In this document: positions 34,306 to 43,426 of the stretch, piece after piece | Position numbering within the stretch: position 1 is the stretch's first letter | Layout of the letters: every line of letters starts with the position of its first letter | Assembly (NCBI GenBank): GCA_029782025.1 | Contig: JAKOVR010000119.1 | Location: 1-64,000 of the forward strand | Length of the DNA: 64,000 nucleotides | Direction of reading: 5' to 3' | Source: Actinomycetes bacterium | Lineage (GTDB): Bacteria; Actinomycetota; Acidimicrobiia; Acidimicrobiales; Acidimicrobilacustridaceae | Translations under genes and position numbers: made by a program | Notes under the pieces: model-generated | What the model was told of the DNA's origin: nothing | The model's input: only the letters and a program-made list of their open reading frames with translations | Database searches by the model: none

Positions 34306-35100
34306 ATGGCCGAGTTCACCGCCAAAGACGTCCAGAAGCTGCGCCAGGCCACCGGCGCCGGGATGATGGACGCCAAGCGAGCGCTCGAGGAGAACGGCGG
34401 CGACATGGAGGCCGCTGGTCAGTGGCTCCGGGAGAAGGGGCTGGCCAAGGTGGCCAAGCTCTCCGACCGGGAGAACAGCCAGGGCGCCGTGGCCGCCGTC
34501 GTGGACGGCAACGTCGGGGCGATCGCCCAGGTCAAGTGCGAGACCGACTTCTCGGCCAAGGCCGACGACTTCGTCTCCCTGGTGCAGGATCTGGCCGACC
34601 TCGTGGTCAGCAAGGGCACCGAAGCCGCGTCGGAGGTCACCGACCGGCTCGAGGAGATCAAGATCGCCAAGCGCGAGAACATCGAGCTCGGTGAGATCGT
34701 GCGGATGGAAGCGGCCGACGGCAACATCCTCGACTCCTACCTGCACGTGCAGGACGGTCGGGGCGTGAACGCCGTGCTGGTCGAGCTCGCCGGTGGGGAT
34801 CGCGACCTCGCCCACGACATCGCCGTCCACATCGCCTTCACCAAGCCCCCGTACCTCACCCGCGACGAGGTCCCGGCCGCGGAGGTCGAGAAGGAGCGCG
34901 AGAGCCTCCTCGCCATCACCAAGGCCGAGGGCAAGCCCGAGGCGGCCTGGCCCAAGATCGTCGACGGCCGGATCAACGGCTGGTACAAGGACCGGGTGCT
35001 GCTCGAGCAGGCCTACGTCAAGGACGAGAAGCAGACCATCTCCCAGCTCCTCGGCGGGGCCACGCTGGTGCGCTTCGCCCAGGTCTACATCGGGGCCTGA
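34306..35100 (+). CDS. tsf: elongation factor Ts
   Basis: EF-Ts regenerates EF-Tu-GTP. The 264-residue protein has the UBA-like N-terminus [21 protein letters not shown], the [12 protein letters not shown] helix and the [15 protein letters not shown] core motif. GAGGAG inside the end of rpsB serves as its ribosome binding site. The pyrH ATG is 4 bases after its stop. Confidence 0.97.
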   Translation: MAEFTAKDVQKLRQATGAGMMDAKRALEENGGDMEAAGQWLREKGLAKVAKLSDRENSQGAVAAVVDGNVGAIAQVKCETDFSAKADDFVSLVQDLADLVVSKGTEAASEVTDRLEEIKIAKRENIELGEIVRMEAADGNILDSYLHVQDGRGVNAVLVELAGGDRDLAHDIAVHIAFTKPPYLTRDEVPAAEVEKERESLLAITKAEGKPEAAWPKIVDGRINGWYKDRVLLEQAYVKDEKQTISQLLGGATLVRFAQVYIGA

Positions 35101-35104
35101 GCCG

Positions 35105-35839
35105 ATGGCCGACGCCGCCGCCCGCCCCCGCTGGGCCCGGGTCCTGCTCAAGGTGTCAGGCGAAGCCTTCGCCGGCGACACCGGCTACGGCATCGACGGT
35201 GGTGTGGTCGGCAAGATCGCCCGCGACGTGGCCCAGGTCCGGGCCGACTTCGGCATCGACGTGGCCATCGTCGTGGGCGGCGGGAACATCTGGCGGGGGA
35301 TGAGCGGGGCCGGCGCCGGGATGGACCGGGCCCAGGCCGACTACATGGGCATGCTGGCCACGGTCATCAACGCCCTCGCGCTGCAGGACACCCTCGAGCA
35401 GCTCGGCCAGCCCACCCGTGTCCAGTCGGCCATCCACATGGCCCAGGTGGCCGAGCCGTACATCCGGCGGCGGGCCATCCGACACCTCGAGAAGGGTCGC
35501 GTCGTCATCTTCGCCGGCGGGACGGGGAACCCGTTCTTCACCACCGACACCACCGCGGCGTTGCGGGCGGTGGAGATCGAGGCCGACGTCCTCCTCAAGG
35601 GCACCCACGGTGGCACCGACGGGATCTACACCGCCGACCCCCGCACCAACCCCGATGCCACCAAGCTGGTCGAGGTGAGCTACCTCGAGGTGCTGAACCA
35701 GGGGCTGAAGGCCATGGACTCCACCGCCATCACGCTCTGCATGGACAACGATCTGCCGATCGTCATGTTCGACCTGATGGGTGAGGGCAACGTCGCCGAG
35801 CTGCTCGCCGGCGGCGCCGTCGGCACCCTCGTCCGCTGA
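35105..35839 (+). CDS. pyrH: UMP kinase
   Basis: PyrH phosphorylates UMP to UDP. The 244-residue protein contains [44 protein letters not shown], and [17 protein letters not shown], all hallmarks of the bacterial amino-acid-kinase-fold enzyme. Start and order (tsf-pyrH-frr) are as expected. Confidence 0.97.
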   Translation: MADAAARPRWARVLLKVSGEAFAGDTGYGIDGGVVGKIARDVAQVRADFGIDVAIVVGGGNIWRGMSGAGAGMDRAQADYMGMLATVINALALQDTLEQLGQPTRVQSAIHMAQVAEPYIRRRAIRHLEKGRVVIFAGGTGNPFFTTDTTAALRAVEIEADVLLKGTHGGTDGIYTADPRTNPDATKLVEVSYLEVLNQGLKAMDSTAITLCMDNDLPIVMFDLMGEGNVAELLAGGAVGTLVR

Positions 35840-35847
35840 TCCGGCAC

Positions 35848-35853
35848 TACGGT
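35848..35853 (+). promoter_or_regulatory. candidate -10 box (TACGGT) for frr-cdsA
   Basis: TACGGT in the 50-base pyrH-frr gap; the leader would be about 30 bases and carries GGGAAGGAG before the GTG. Confidence 0.35.
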
Positions 35854-35889
35854 GCTGGAGCAACATCCGCCGACCGGGAAGGAGCCCTG

Positions 35890-36459
35890 GTGACCACCGA
35901 GCTTGCCGACGCCGTCGTCGAAGAGGCCGACGAGAAGATGAAGAAGGCGGTCGAGCGCGCCAAGTCGGACTTCTCGTCCATCCGCACCGGCCGGGCCAGC
36001 CCGGTGCTCGTCGAGAAGCTGGTGATCGACTACTACGGCTCGGAGGTCCCGCTCCAGCAGATCGCCGGCTTCACCGTGCCCGAGGCTCGGCAGCTGATGA
36101 TCAACCCGTACGACAAGAGCACCATCGGGGCCATCGAGAAGGCGATCCTGAACTCCGATCTGGGCCTGAACCCCAGCAACGACGGCGCGGCGATCCGGCT
36201 GAACTTCCCGCCGCTCACCCAGGAGCGCCGCAAGGACCTGGTGAAGGTGGTCAAGGGCATGGCCGAGGAGGGGCGGGTCGCCATCCGCAACTTGCGCCGG
36301 TCCGCCCGTCACGACGTGGAGAGCCTGGAGAAGGACGGCGAGATCTCCAAGGACGACGTGGCCTACTACGAGGACCAGCTCCAGAAGCTCACCAAGACCC
36401 ACGAGGCCGAGATCGACGTTGCGCTCGCCGCCAAGGAGAAGGAGCTCCTGGAGGACTGA
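35890..36459 (+). CDS. frr: ribosome recycling factor
   Basis: RRF splits post-termination ribosomes with EF-G. The 189-residue protein shows RTGRASPVLVEKL, VDYYGSxVPLQQIA-like YYGSEVPLQQIAGF, INPYDKSTIGAIEKAI and NDGAAIRLNFPPLTQERR. GTG start has a strong GGGAAGGAG 7 bases upstream. Its stop and the cdsA start share a TGATG, so translation is coupled. Confidence 0.97.
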   Translation: MTTELADAVVEEADEKMKKAVERAKSDFSSIRTGRASPVLVEKLVIDYYGSEVPLQQIAGFTVPEARQLMINPYDKSTIGAIEKAILNSDLGLNPSNDGAAIRLNFPPLTQERRKDLVKVVKGMAEEGRVAIRNLRRSARHDVESLEKDGEISKDDVAYYEDQLQKLTKTHEAEIDVALAAKEKELLED

Positions 36460-38069
36460 TGGCCGACTCGCTGTTCAACCGGGAACCCCCCGACGACGAC
36501 GGTCCCCCGCGCGGGGTGGGCGACGCCGAAGGCGTGCGCCTGATCGATCCGGCCGAGGCCGCCGCCGCGGTCGAGCGCGGCGCGGCGGCGCGGCGGAAGG
36601 GGAGCGACGAACCCCGGCCCGGCGACCGGCCCGAGCCGCCCGCGGCCCCGGTCACTCCGTCGCTGCGCTTCCCGCTCGGATCCACCGAGGACCCGGCGGC
36701 GATCGAGCGTCCCCGCCCGGCGGCGGGCCCCACCCGCCTGTCGAGCGTCTCGGACGCCACCGGCCAGCACCCGGTGATCTCCATCGGCCCGGCCACGGGC
36801 GAGACCGAGCTCCCGCACTGGACGGCCAGCGCCACGGGCGAGGTCCCGAAGGCCATCGCCGGCGACGCCGACGAGGCCGGCGACGACGCCTGGAGCTCGT
36901 ATGCCGCCGCCGGCCCGCGGTGGCGGGACCAGCACGACGCCTGGGACGAGCAGGGGTTCGCCGACCTGGCCGCCGACTTGGCCGACGACGATTCGGTGAA
37001 GGTCGGGGCCCTGGCCGGCAACGCGCCGCCGGCCGACGGCATCACCCACGACGAGTTCCTGGACTTCGAGGACCTCGACGTCCCCGCCGCCGCACCCCCC
37101 ACCGCCGACCTGTCCCGGGTCACGGCGCGGGGCACCGCCGCCGATCCGATCCGGATCGGCGCCTCGTCGGGCCGTCGGGCCCCGAGCCCGCCCCTTCGCC
37201 CGGCCCCGGCCGCACCGTCCGGCGCCCCCGGCGGCACGGGCGGGCGCGACCTCCGGGCCGCGGTCACCTACGGGCTCGGGATGGCGATCGCCGCCATCGT
37301 CATGTTCCTCATCGGCCCGCTCACCACGATGCTCTACGTGCTCGCGGTGCTCGTCGTGTCGGTCGGCGAGTTCTACGCCGCGGTGCGCAAGAAGGGTTTC
37401 ACGCCCCTCGCGCCCATCGGCCTGGCCGCTACGGTGGCCCTGCCCATCACCACCTACGCCAAGGGCGAAGCCGGCATCCCGATCGTGGTCTTCCTGGCCT
37501 TCGTGGTGGGGGCCATCTGGTACATCACCGGCGTGGCCACCGAGCATCCCATGGCCAACCTCGGCGTCACGCTCTTCGGGGTGGTCTATGTCGGCGTCCT
37601 CGGCTCGTTCGCCTCACTGATGCTCGTCCAGTTCGACAACGTGCCCGGCCACCCCGGCAAGCAGGGCACCAGCGTGTTGCTCCTCGCCGTGCTCGCCGCC
37701 GTCGCCTACGACGTGGGTGGGCTGTTCGGCGGCAGCCGCTTCGGCCGGCGCCCGTTGAGCAAGCACAGCCCCAACAAGACCCTCGAGGGCCTCCTCTGCG
37801 GATGCGCGGCTGCGCTGGTGGTGGTGTTCCTGCTCGGCAACATCTTCGGCCCGCTCCGCGGGGGCGACCTGCTCCTCGTCGCCCTCGCCGGCGCGGTGAT
37901 CGCCCCGATCGGCGACCTGACCGAGAGCCTCCTCAAGCGCGACCTCGGCATCAAGGACTTCAGCGACCTGATCCCCGGGCACGGGGGCGTGCTCGACCGG
38001 TTCGACGGTCTGCTCCTCGTGCTGCCCGCCGTCTACTACACCACCCGGGCGGTCCTCCATCTGATCTAG
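36459..38069 (+). CDS. cdsA: phosphatidate cytidylyltransferase CdsA with long disordered N-terminal extension
   Basis: CdsA makes CDP-diacylglycerol, precursor of all phospholipids. Of 536 residues only about 270-536 are the membrane enzyme, with some seven helices and the signature SLLKRDLGIKDFSDLIPGHG then GVLDRFDGLL. GSRFGRRPLSKHSPNKT is also conserved. The first ~268 residues are acidic and Pro/Ala-rich, without helices, and include DPAEAAAAVERG, LPHWTASATGEVP and DEFLDFEDLD islands. Shorter versions of such tails are known in actinobacteria, but this one doubles the protein. In most relatives rlmN follows cdsA; here dxr follows directly. Confidence 0.94.
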   Translation: MADSLFNREPPDDDGPPRGVGDAEGVRLIDPAEAAAAVERGAAARRKGSDEPRPGDRPEPPAAPVTPSLRFPLGSTEDPAAIERPRPAAGPTRLSSVSDATGQHPVISIGPATGETELPHWTASATGEVPKAIAGDADEAGDDAWSSYAAAGPRWRDQHDAWDEQGFADLAADLADDDSVKVGALAGNAPPADGITHDEFLDFEDLDVPAAAPPTADLSRVTARGTAADPIRIGASSGRRAPSPPLRPAPAAPSGAPGGTGGRDLRAAVTYGLGMAIAAIVMFLIGPLTTMLYVLAVLVVSVGEFYAAVRKKGFTPLAPIGLAATVALPITTYAKGEAGIPIVVFLAFVVGAIWYITGVATEHPMANLGVTLFGVVYVGVLGSFASLMLVQFDNVPGHPGKQGTSVLLLAVLAAVAYDVGGLFGGSRFGRRPLSKHSPNKTLEGLLCGCAAALVVVFLLGNIFGPLRGGDLLLVALAGAVIAPIGDLTESLLKRDLGIKDFSDLIPGHGGVLDRFDGLLLVLPAVYYTTRAVLHLI

Positions 38070-38074
38070 CCCGT

Positions 38075-38080
38075 TAAGGT
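38075..38080 (+). promoter_or_regulatory. ambiguous TAAGGT before dxr (-10 or ribosome binding site)
   Basis: TAAGGT ends 7 bases before GTG at 38088 and could be a leaderless -10 box. AAGGTGG overlaps it and sits at ribosome-binding distance, so the two readings cannot be separated by eye. Confidence 0.35.
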
Positions 38081-38087
38081 GGGTCCG

Positions 38088-39278
38088 GTGAGCGCGGTGC
38101 GAGTCGCCCTGGCCGGATCCACGGGATCGATCGGCACCCAGACCGTCGACGTGGTGGCGGCCGAGGCCGAGAGCTTCGAGCTGGTCGCCCTCGGCGCCAG
38201 CGGCCGCCAGCCCGACGTCCTCGTGGCCCAGTGCGAGCAGGTCCGGCCCAAGGTGCTGGCCCTCGCCGAGGAGGCCAACCGGGCCGACCTGGCCGCCCGC
38301 CTGCCGTGGCTGGAGGTGCGGGCCGGGGCCGGTGCGCTGGCCAGCCTGGCCGAGGAGGCCGACGTCGTCGTCAACGGTGTGGTGGGGTTCGCCGGCCTCG
38401 GCGTCACGCTGGCCACCCTCGAGGCGGGGCGGCGCCTCGCCCTCGCCAACAAGGAATCGCTCATCGCCGCCGGGCCGGTCGTCCAGCGGGCCCGGCGCAC
38501 GCCGGGGGCCGAGATCGTGCCCGTCGACAGCGAGCACTGCGCCGTCCACCAGTGCCTGCGGGCCAACGACCGGGCCGGTCGGGTGCACCGGATCATCCTC
38601 ACCGCCAGCGGCGGCCCGTTCCGGGGCCGCTCCCGGGAGTCGCTGGCGTCGGTCACGGTGGCCGACGCGCTGGCCCACCCGACCTGGAGCATGGGGCCGA
38701 AGATCACCGTCGACAGCTCCACGCTGATGAACAAGGGGCTCGAGGTGATCGAGGCCAACGAGCTCTTCGGGGCCGTGGCGGGGGACCACGGCTGGGGCGT
38801 CGGCTTCGACCAGATCGACGTGGTCGTCCACCCGCAGTCGGTGGTGCACTCGATGGTGGAGTACACCGACGCCGCGGTGATCGCGCAGCTCTCGATGCCC
38901 GACATGCGCCTCCCGATCGGCTACGCCTTGGCCTACCCCGATCGCATCGCCACCCCCTTCGGGCGGGTCGACTTCGCCACGCTGGGCCGGCTCGACTTCG
39001 AGCCGCCCGACCACGACGCCTTCCCCTGCCTGGGCCTGGCCTACGAGGCGGGGCGACGTGGAGAAACAGCGCCGGCCTGGTTGAATGCTGCCAACGAGAT
39101 CGCGGTGGCGTCGTTCCTCGACGGTCGCATCCGGTGGCAGCAGATCCCGGAGGTGATCGCCGGCACGCTCGAGCAGCACGACGGGGCCCCGGCCGACTCG
39201 GTGGACGCCGTCATCGACGCCGATGCCGCCGCCCGCCGGGCCGCCGCCGCGCTGATCGACAGGATGCCCGCCCCGTGA
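38088..39278 (+). CDS. dxr: 1-deoxy-D-xylulose 5-phosphate reductoisomerase
   Basis: Dxr commits carbon to the MEP isoprenoid pathway by making MEP from DXP with NADPH. The 396-residue protein has the nucleotide loop LAGSTGSIGTQT, LANKESLIAAG, PVDSEHCAVHQCL (metal ligands), TASGGPFRGRS and GPKITVDSSTLMNKGLEVIEA. Three in-frame GTGs are possible; 38088 is chosen since AAGGTGG precedes it by 5 bases. The stop overlaps the rseP-like start (GTGA). Confidence 0.96.
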   Translation: MSAVRVALAGSTGSIGTQTVDVVAAEAESFELVALGASGRQPDVLVAQCEQVRPKVLALAEEANRADLAARLPWLEVRAGAGALASLAEEADVVVNGVVGFAGLGVTLATLEAGRRLALANKESLIAAGPVVQRARRTPGAEIVPVDSEHCAVHQCLRANDRAGRVHRIILTASGGPFRGRSRESLASVTVADALAHPTWSMGPKITVDSSTLMNKGLEVIEANELFGAVAGDHGWGVGFDQIDVVVHPQSVVHSMVEYTDAAVIAQLSMPDMRLPIGYALAYPDRIATPFGRVDFATLGRLDFEPPDHDAFPCLGLAYEAGRRGETAPAWLNAANEIAVASFLDGRIRWQQIPEVIAGTLEQHDGAPADSVDAVIDADAAARRAAAALIDRMPAP

Positions 39279-40816
39279 CCCCGCCCCCCGACGCCACCAC
39301 CGCCGAACCCACCGGCACCCCCCTGGGGTACGCCGACTGGGCGTCCCAGTGGGGCGCGGAGACGCCCCCCGGGTCGCCCACGAGCTGGGTCGGGCTGGCG
39401 CTCCTGCTCGGCGCCATCGGCGCCCTCGGGGTGTTCGTGAGCTGGTACATCGTGATCGCCATCCTGGCCATCGTGGTGTCGGTGATCCTCCACGAGGCCG
39501 GCCACTTCATCGCGGCCAAGCGCTCCGGCATGAAGGTCACCGAGGCCTTCGTGGGGTTCGGTCCCCGGATCTGGTCGTTCCGGCGGGGGGAGACGGAGTA
39601 CGGCATCAAGGCCATCTGGGCCGGCGCCTACGTCCGCATCATCGGGATGCACAACCTCGAGGAGGTCGATGCGGCCGACGAGGCCCGCACCTACCGGTCG
39701 AAGAACTACTCCCGCCGGTTGGCCACGATCCTGGCCGGACCGGGGATGAACATCCTGCTGGCCTTCTTCCTGCTCACCGGCTACTACGCCGCCGTCGGGA
39801 GCACCGACAACGCGGTGTGGCCGCTGAAGGAGATCGTCCCCGGGTCGGCGGCCGAGCGGGCCGGGCTCGTTCCCGGCGACCAGATCGTGGCCATCGACGG
39901 CGTGCTCACGCCGACCTACGAGGAGTTCCAGCAGGTGATCCGCCGGGCCGGCACCGGCACCGTCACCATCGACTACGAGCGCGACGACCAGCCCCGATCG
40001 GTGTCGGTGCCCCTCGGGTGGCGGGTCGGCGCGTCGGCTGCGGCCCAGTCGGCGCTCCTGCTCCCCAACGACATCGTGCAGACCGTCAACGGCAGCCCCG
40101 TCGAGTCCTACGAGGCCTTCCGGGCCGCGCTCCGGGCCAGCGGGCCGGTCAAGGTCGTGGTGCTGCGGGGCGACTACGTCTACGAGCTGCCGATGACCGG
40201 GCCGATCGAGCTCCCGGCCGACGGGGCGATGGGCTTCCTCGGCGTGCGGCCGATCCCCACCAGCGAGCGACCCCAGCTGAGCTACTCCCTCCCGGGCGCG
40301 GCCGTGCACGCCGGCCAGGTGATGGGCGAGATCATCCGTCTCAGCGGGAGCGGCCTGGCCCGCTTCTTCAGCACCGACGGGCTCTCCCGCTACGGGCGCG
40401 ACCTCGGTACCGCGGTCGGCACCGGCGGTGAACCCAAGCCCCTCCACCCGGCCGACGGTGCGCCGCCCGGGGCCAAGCCCAACACCTCCACCGTGAGCGA
40501 CGACCGTCCCAACTCCATCATCGGGGGCACCCAAGCCCTCGGCGCCGGTCTGGAGCACGGGGGCCTCGCCGCCTTCGCCTTCATCCTCGCCGTGATCAAC
40601 CTCAGCCTCGGTGTCTTGAACCTGCTCCCGCTCCTTCCCTTCGACGGGGGGCACGCCACCGTGGCCACCTACGAGCGCCTGCGCAGCCGTCGGGGCAGCG
40701 AGTACCGGGTCGACATGGCCAAGCTGATGCCCATCACCTACGCCGTGGTGCTGTTGGTGGTTATCTTCGGGCTCACCTCCATGTTCCTCGACATCAGGAG
40801 CCCGGTGTCCCCATGA
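39275..40816 (+). CDS. rseP: site-2 (M50/RseP) intramembrane metalloprotease
   Basis: A 513-residue membrane protease with zinc motif H73-E74-A75-G76-H77 in the second helix region, a PDZ domain (GSAAERAGLVPGDQIVAIDG), a second degenerate PDZ-like stretch and the C-terminal zinc aspartate D457 in NLLPLLPFDGGH. RseP-type proteases cleave anti-sigma factors or signal-peptide remnants within the membrane. The N-terminal cytoplasmic tail of about 40 residues is longer than usual. It sits between dxr and ispG in the standard actinobacterial order, overlapping both by 4 bases. Confidence 0.95.
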   Translation: MTPPPDATTAEPTGTPLGYADWASQWGAETPPGSPTSWVGLALLLGAIGALGVFVSWYIVIAILAIVVSVILHEAGHFIAAKRSGMKVTEAFVGFGPRIWSFRRGETEYGIKAIWAGAYVRIIGMHNLEEVDAADEARTYRSKNYSRRLATILAGPGMNILLAFFLLTGYYAAVGSTDNAVWPLKEIVPGSAAERAGLVPGDQIVAIDGVLTPTYEEFQQVIRRAGTGTVTIDYERDDQPRSVSVPLGWRVGASAAAQSALLLPNDIVQTVNGSPVESYEAFRAALRASGPVKVVVLRGDYVYELPMTGPIELPADGAMGFLGVRPIPTSERPQLSYSLPGAAVHAGQVMGEIIRLSGSGLARFFSTDGLSRYGRDLGTAVGTGGEPKPLHPADGAPPGAKPNTSTVSDDRPNSIIGGTQALGAGLEHGGLAAFAFILAVINLSLGVLNLLPLLPFDGGHATVATYERLRSRRGSEYRVDMAKLMPITYAVVLLVVIFGLTSMFLDIRSPVSP

Positions 40817-42093
40817 CCGATCCGCCCCTCCCCGAACGGAACCCGCTGTTCGACCGCCGCCCGACCCGCCAGATCATGGTGGGGGGTGTGCCGGTGGGCG
40901 GCGGGGCGCCGATCACCGTCCAGTCGATGACCACGACCAAGACGGCTGACGTGGAAGGGACGCTGGCCCAGATCTACGCCCTGGCCGCGGCTGGCGCCGA
41001 CATCGTGCGCTGCACCTGCAACGAGATCGAGGCGGCGGAGGGCCTGGCCCAGATCGTTCCCCGGAGCCCGGTGCCGATCGTGGCCGACATCCACCACCAG
41101 TACAAGATGGCGCTGGCCGCCCTCGACGCCGGCGTGCACTGCCTCCGGCTGAACCCCGGCAACATCCGTCGGCCCGAGCACATCAAGGCCGTCGCCGAGG
41201 CCTGCAAGGACCAGGGCATCCCCATCCGCATCGGGGTCAACGGTGGGTCGCTCGATCCGTCGCTCTACGAGAAGTACGGCGGGCGGGTCACAGCCGAGGC
41301 CATGGTCGAGTCGGCCCGTCACGAGTTGGCCTTCTTCCGTGAGGTCGGTTTCGACGACGTCAAGATCTCCGTGAAGGCGTCGAGCGTGCCGTTGATGGTC
41401 GAGGCCTACCGCATGTTGGCCGACGACCCGTTCTTCCGCGACGACGAGGGTCGCTCGGTGCCGCTCCACCTCGGTGTCACCGAGGCCGGGCCGCTCCCGG
41501 GCGGGCTCCTGAAGGCCACGGCCGGCATCGCCACGCTCCTCAACGAGGGCATCGGCGACACCATCCGCTACTCGCTCACCGCCGATCCGGTGGAGGAGGC
41601 CCGAGCCGGCCGGCAGCTGCTGGAGTCGTTGGGCCTGCGGGAGCGCAAGGGCCTCGACCTCATCGCCTGCCCGTCGTGCGGCCGGGCCGAGGTCGACGTG
41701 ATCGACGTCGCCACCCGGGCCCAGGAGGCCCTCGACGGCTTGCAGATCCCGATCCAGGTCGCGGTGATGGGGTGCGTCGTCAACGGCCCCGGCGAAGCCC
41801 GCGAGGCCGACCTGGGGATCGCGGCGGGCCGCAAGCGGGGCCACCTCTTCGTCAAGGGCAAGGTGGTGCGGGTCGTCCCCGAATCGGAGATGGTCGAGGC
41901 GCTCGTCGAGTGGGCCAAGAAGATCAACGACGAAGGGATCGACGCCGTCCTCGACCAGGCCGACGAGCACGCGGCGGAGGAGGCGGAGAAGGATCGGTTG
42001 GCCCTCCTCGATGCCAAGGGCGACGACGCCAACCAGGCCGAGCAGAAGATCGATCTGATCCGCAAGCACGTCGGGGCCGGCACCGACGACTGA
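40813..42093 (+). CDS. ispG: 4-hydroxy-3-methylbut-2-enyl diphosphate synthase (IspG/GcpE)
   Basis: IspG is the [4Fe-4S] enzyme converting MEcPP to HMBPP. The 426-residue protein has the TIM-barrel start QIMVGGVPVGGGAPITVQSM and the cluster cysteines in CPSCGRAEVDV and GCVVNGPGEA. It lacks the large central insert of plastid forms, as expected. The last ~40 residues are an acidic tail beyond the usual end. ATG overlaps the rseP-like stop (ATGA). Confidence 0.96.
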   Translation: MTDPPLPERNPLFDRRPTRQIMVGGVPVGGGAPITVQSMTTTKTADVEGTLAQIYALAAAGADIVRCTCNEIEAAEGLAQIVPRSPVPIVADIHHQYKMALAALDAGVHCLRLNPGNIRRPEHIKAVAEACKDQGIPIRIGVNGGSLDPSLYEKYGGRVTAEAMVESARHELAFFREVGFDDVKISVKASSVPLMVEAYRMLADDPFFRDDEGRSVPLHLGVTEAGPLPGGLLKATAGIATLLNEGIGDTIRYSLTADPVEEARAGRQLLESLGLRERKGLDLIACPSCGRAEVDVIDVATRAQEALDGLQIPIQVAVMGCVVNGPGEAREADLGIAAGRKRGHLFVKGKVVRVVPESEMVEALVEWAKKINDEGIDAVLDQADEHAAEEAEKDRLALLDAKGDDANQAEQKIDLIRKHVGAGTDD

Positions 42094-42136
42094 GGGGCGA
42101 GGCCGGCGCGTCGGCCCGCGGGGACGGAGGAGGGCC

Positions 42137-43369
42137 GTGGCGTTCTTCGGGGGGAAGGCGAGGCCCAAAGAGGCCTTCACCCGTGAGGCCGTGAGCCTCC
42201 TCGATCGCATGCCCGGTGTGCGTCGGGTCGAGCGGGTCGGCGAGCTCACCCTCCGCGTGACGGTGGGAGGGGAGACCTCCCCCCACGTCGTCCTGCTCCA
42301 CAATCGCTTCGTCGAGCTGGCGGGGCTGCCCGACGAGGAGCGGCGCGCCCGCCTCGCCTTCTCCCTCCGAGCGCTGCTCGACGACAGCAGTCGTCCCCAG
42401 ACGATGGTCGATGCGTCCGGCATGCTGATGCCATCGCTCCGGACCCTGAGCTACCTCGCCGCCAGCGTCGGTCCGGTCGACGGTGTGGCCGGCCCGATGC
42501 GACCACCGGCCAGCGCCAAGGTGGCACCCATGCTGGTCGAGGTCGTCGCGCTCGATCGCGAGCATTCGATGACGTTCGTCAGCAGCGAGGATCTCGACCG
42601 CTGGCAGGCGTCCTGGGCGGAGGTCGTTGCGGTCGCCCGGGACAACCTGCGAGCGGCGGGAACGCCCCTCACCGCCTCCACCGACGTCCCGGGCGCGTTC
42701 ACCGTGATCGGCCCCGACGCCTACCAGTCGGCGTGGCTCCTCGTGCCGGGCGCGGTCGACCACATGGCGACGGCGGTGGGATTGACGGGATCGACCATCC
42801 TGGCCTTCGTGCCCACCCGTGATGATCTGCTGTTCCTCGACGGCTCGGATCCCGCGCTCACCGCCGCGGCGCTCGCCTGGTCGCTCGAACGCTTCCAGCA
42901 CTCCACGAGGAGCGTGTCCCCCGCGGCCTACGTGGTCGACAGCTCGGGATTCGCGCCCTGGCAGCCTGACCGGCCCCATCCCTGCTTCCCGGCGAGCGAG
43001 CGGGCCCGCCGTGTGCTGCACCTGACCGAGTACACGCTCCAGAAGAACGGTCTCGAGCAGATCTTCGAACGGTCCGGCGAGGACATCTTCGTCGGGAGCG
43101 TCGGGCTCGGGGAACGCCCTGACGCGTCCACGTTCACGTGGGCGGCGTGGGTCGAGGCGGTCGATGCCGGCCTCGTGCCCGAGGCCGATCTGGTGGGAAT
43201 GGTGGGGCGCGATGGCGCGTCGTTCCTCGTCCGGTGGGAGGACGCGCAGCGGGTCGCAGGGGCGTGGATGGAACGCGACCCCATCCTCGACCCCCCTCGC
43301 TGGCGCGTGGCCGGCTGGCCCCCCGGCGATGTGGTGGAGGCGTTGCGTCGCCTCGCCGTGGACCCCTGA
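42137..43369 (+). CDS. unknown 410-residue soluble protein
   Basis: GTG-initiated, no signal peptide, no membrane helices. The N-terminus AFFGGKARPKEAFTREAV leads to VGGETSPHVVLLHNRFVELAGL and ARLAFSLRALLDD, which faintly recalls DUF1444/YtpQ-like proteins; I would not press this. It has two roughly equal halves, the second ending VRWEDAQRVAGAWMERDPIL. Codon use and GC look like neighbours, and GGACGGAGGAGGG lies upstream of the start. It stands alone between ispG and proS, where most relatives have no such gene. Confidence 0.6.
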   Translation: MAFFGGKARPKEAFTREAVSLLDRMPGVRRVERVGELTLRVTVGGETSPHVVLLHNRFVELAGLPDEERRARLAFSLRALLDDSSRPQTMVDASGMLMPSLRTLSYLAASVGPVDGVAGPMRPPASAKVAPMLVEVVALDREHSMTFVSSEDLDRWQASWAEVVAVARDNLRAAGTPLTASTDVPGAFTVIGPDAYQSAWLLVPGAVDHMATAVGLTGSTILAFVPTRDDLLFLDGSDPALTAAALAWSLERFQHSTRSVSPAAYVVDSSGFAPWQPDRPHPCFPASERARRVLHLTEYTLQKNGLEQIFERSGEDIFVGSVGLGERPDASTFTWAAWVEAVDAGLVPEADLVGMVGRDGASFLVRWEDAQRVAGAWMERDPILDPPRWRVAGWPPGDVVEALRRLAVDP

Positions 43370-43412
43370 TCGTCGAACGGAACTGGGTGCGGGTCGGGGG
43401 GCGGCGCGCCAC

Positions 43413-43418
43413 TACGAT
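43413..43418 (+). promoter_or_regulatory. -10 box (TACGAT) for proS
   Basis: TACGAT ends 8 bases before the proS ATG and there is no Shine-Dalgarno. Confidence 0.5.
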
Positions 43419-43426
43419 CCGCCGCC

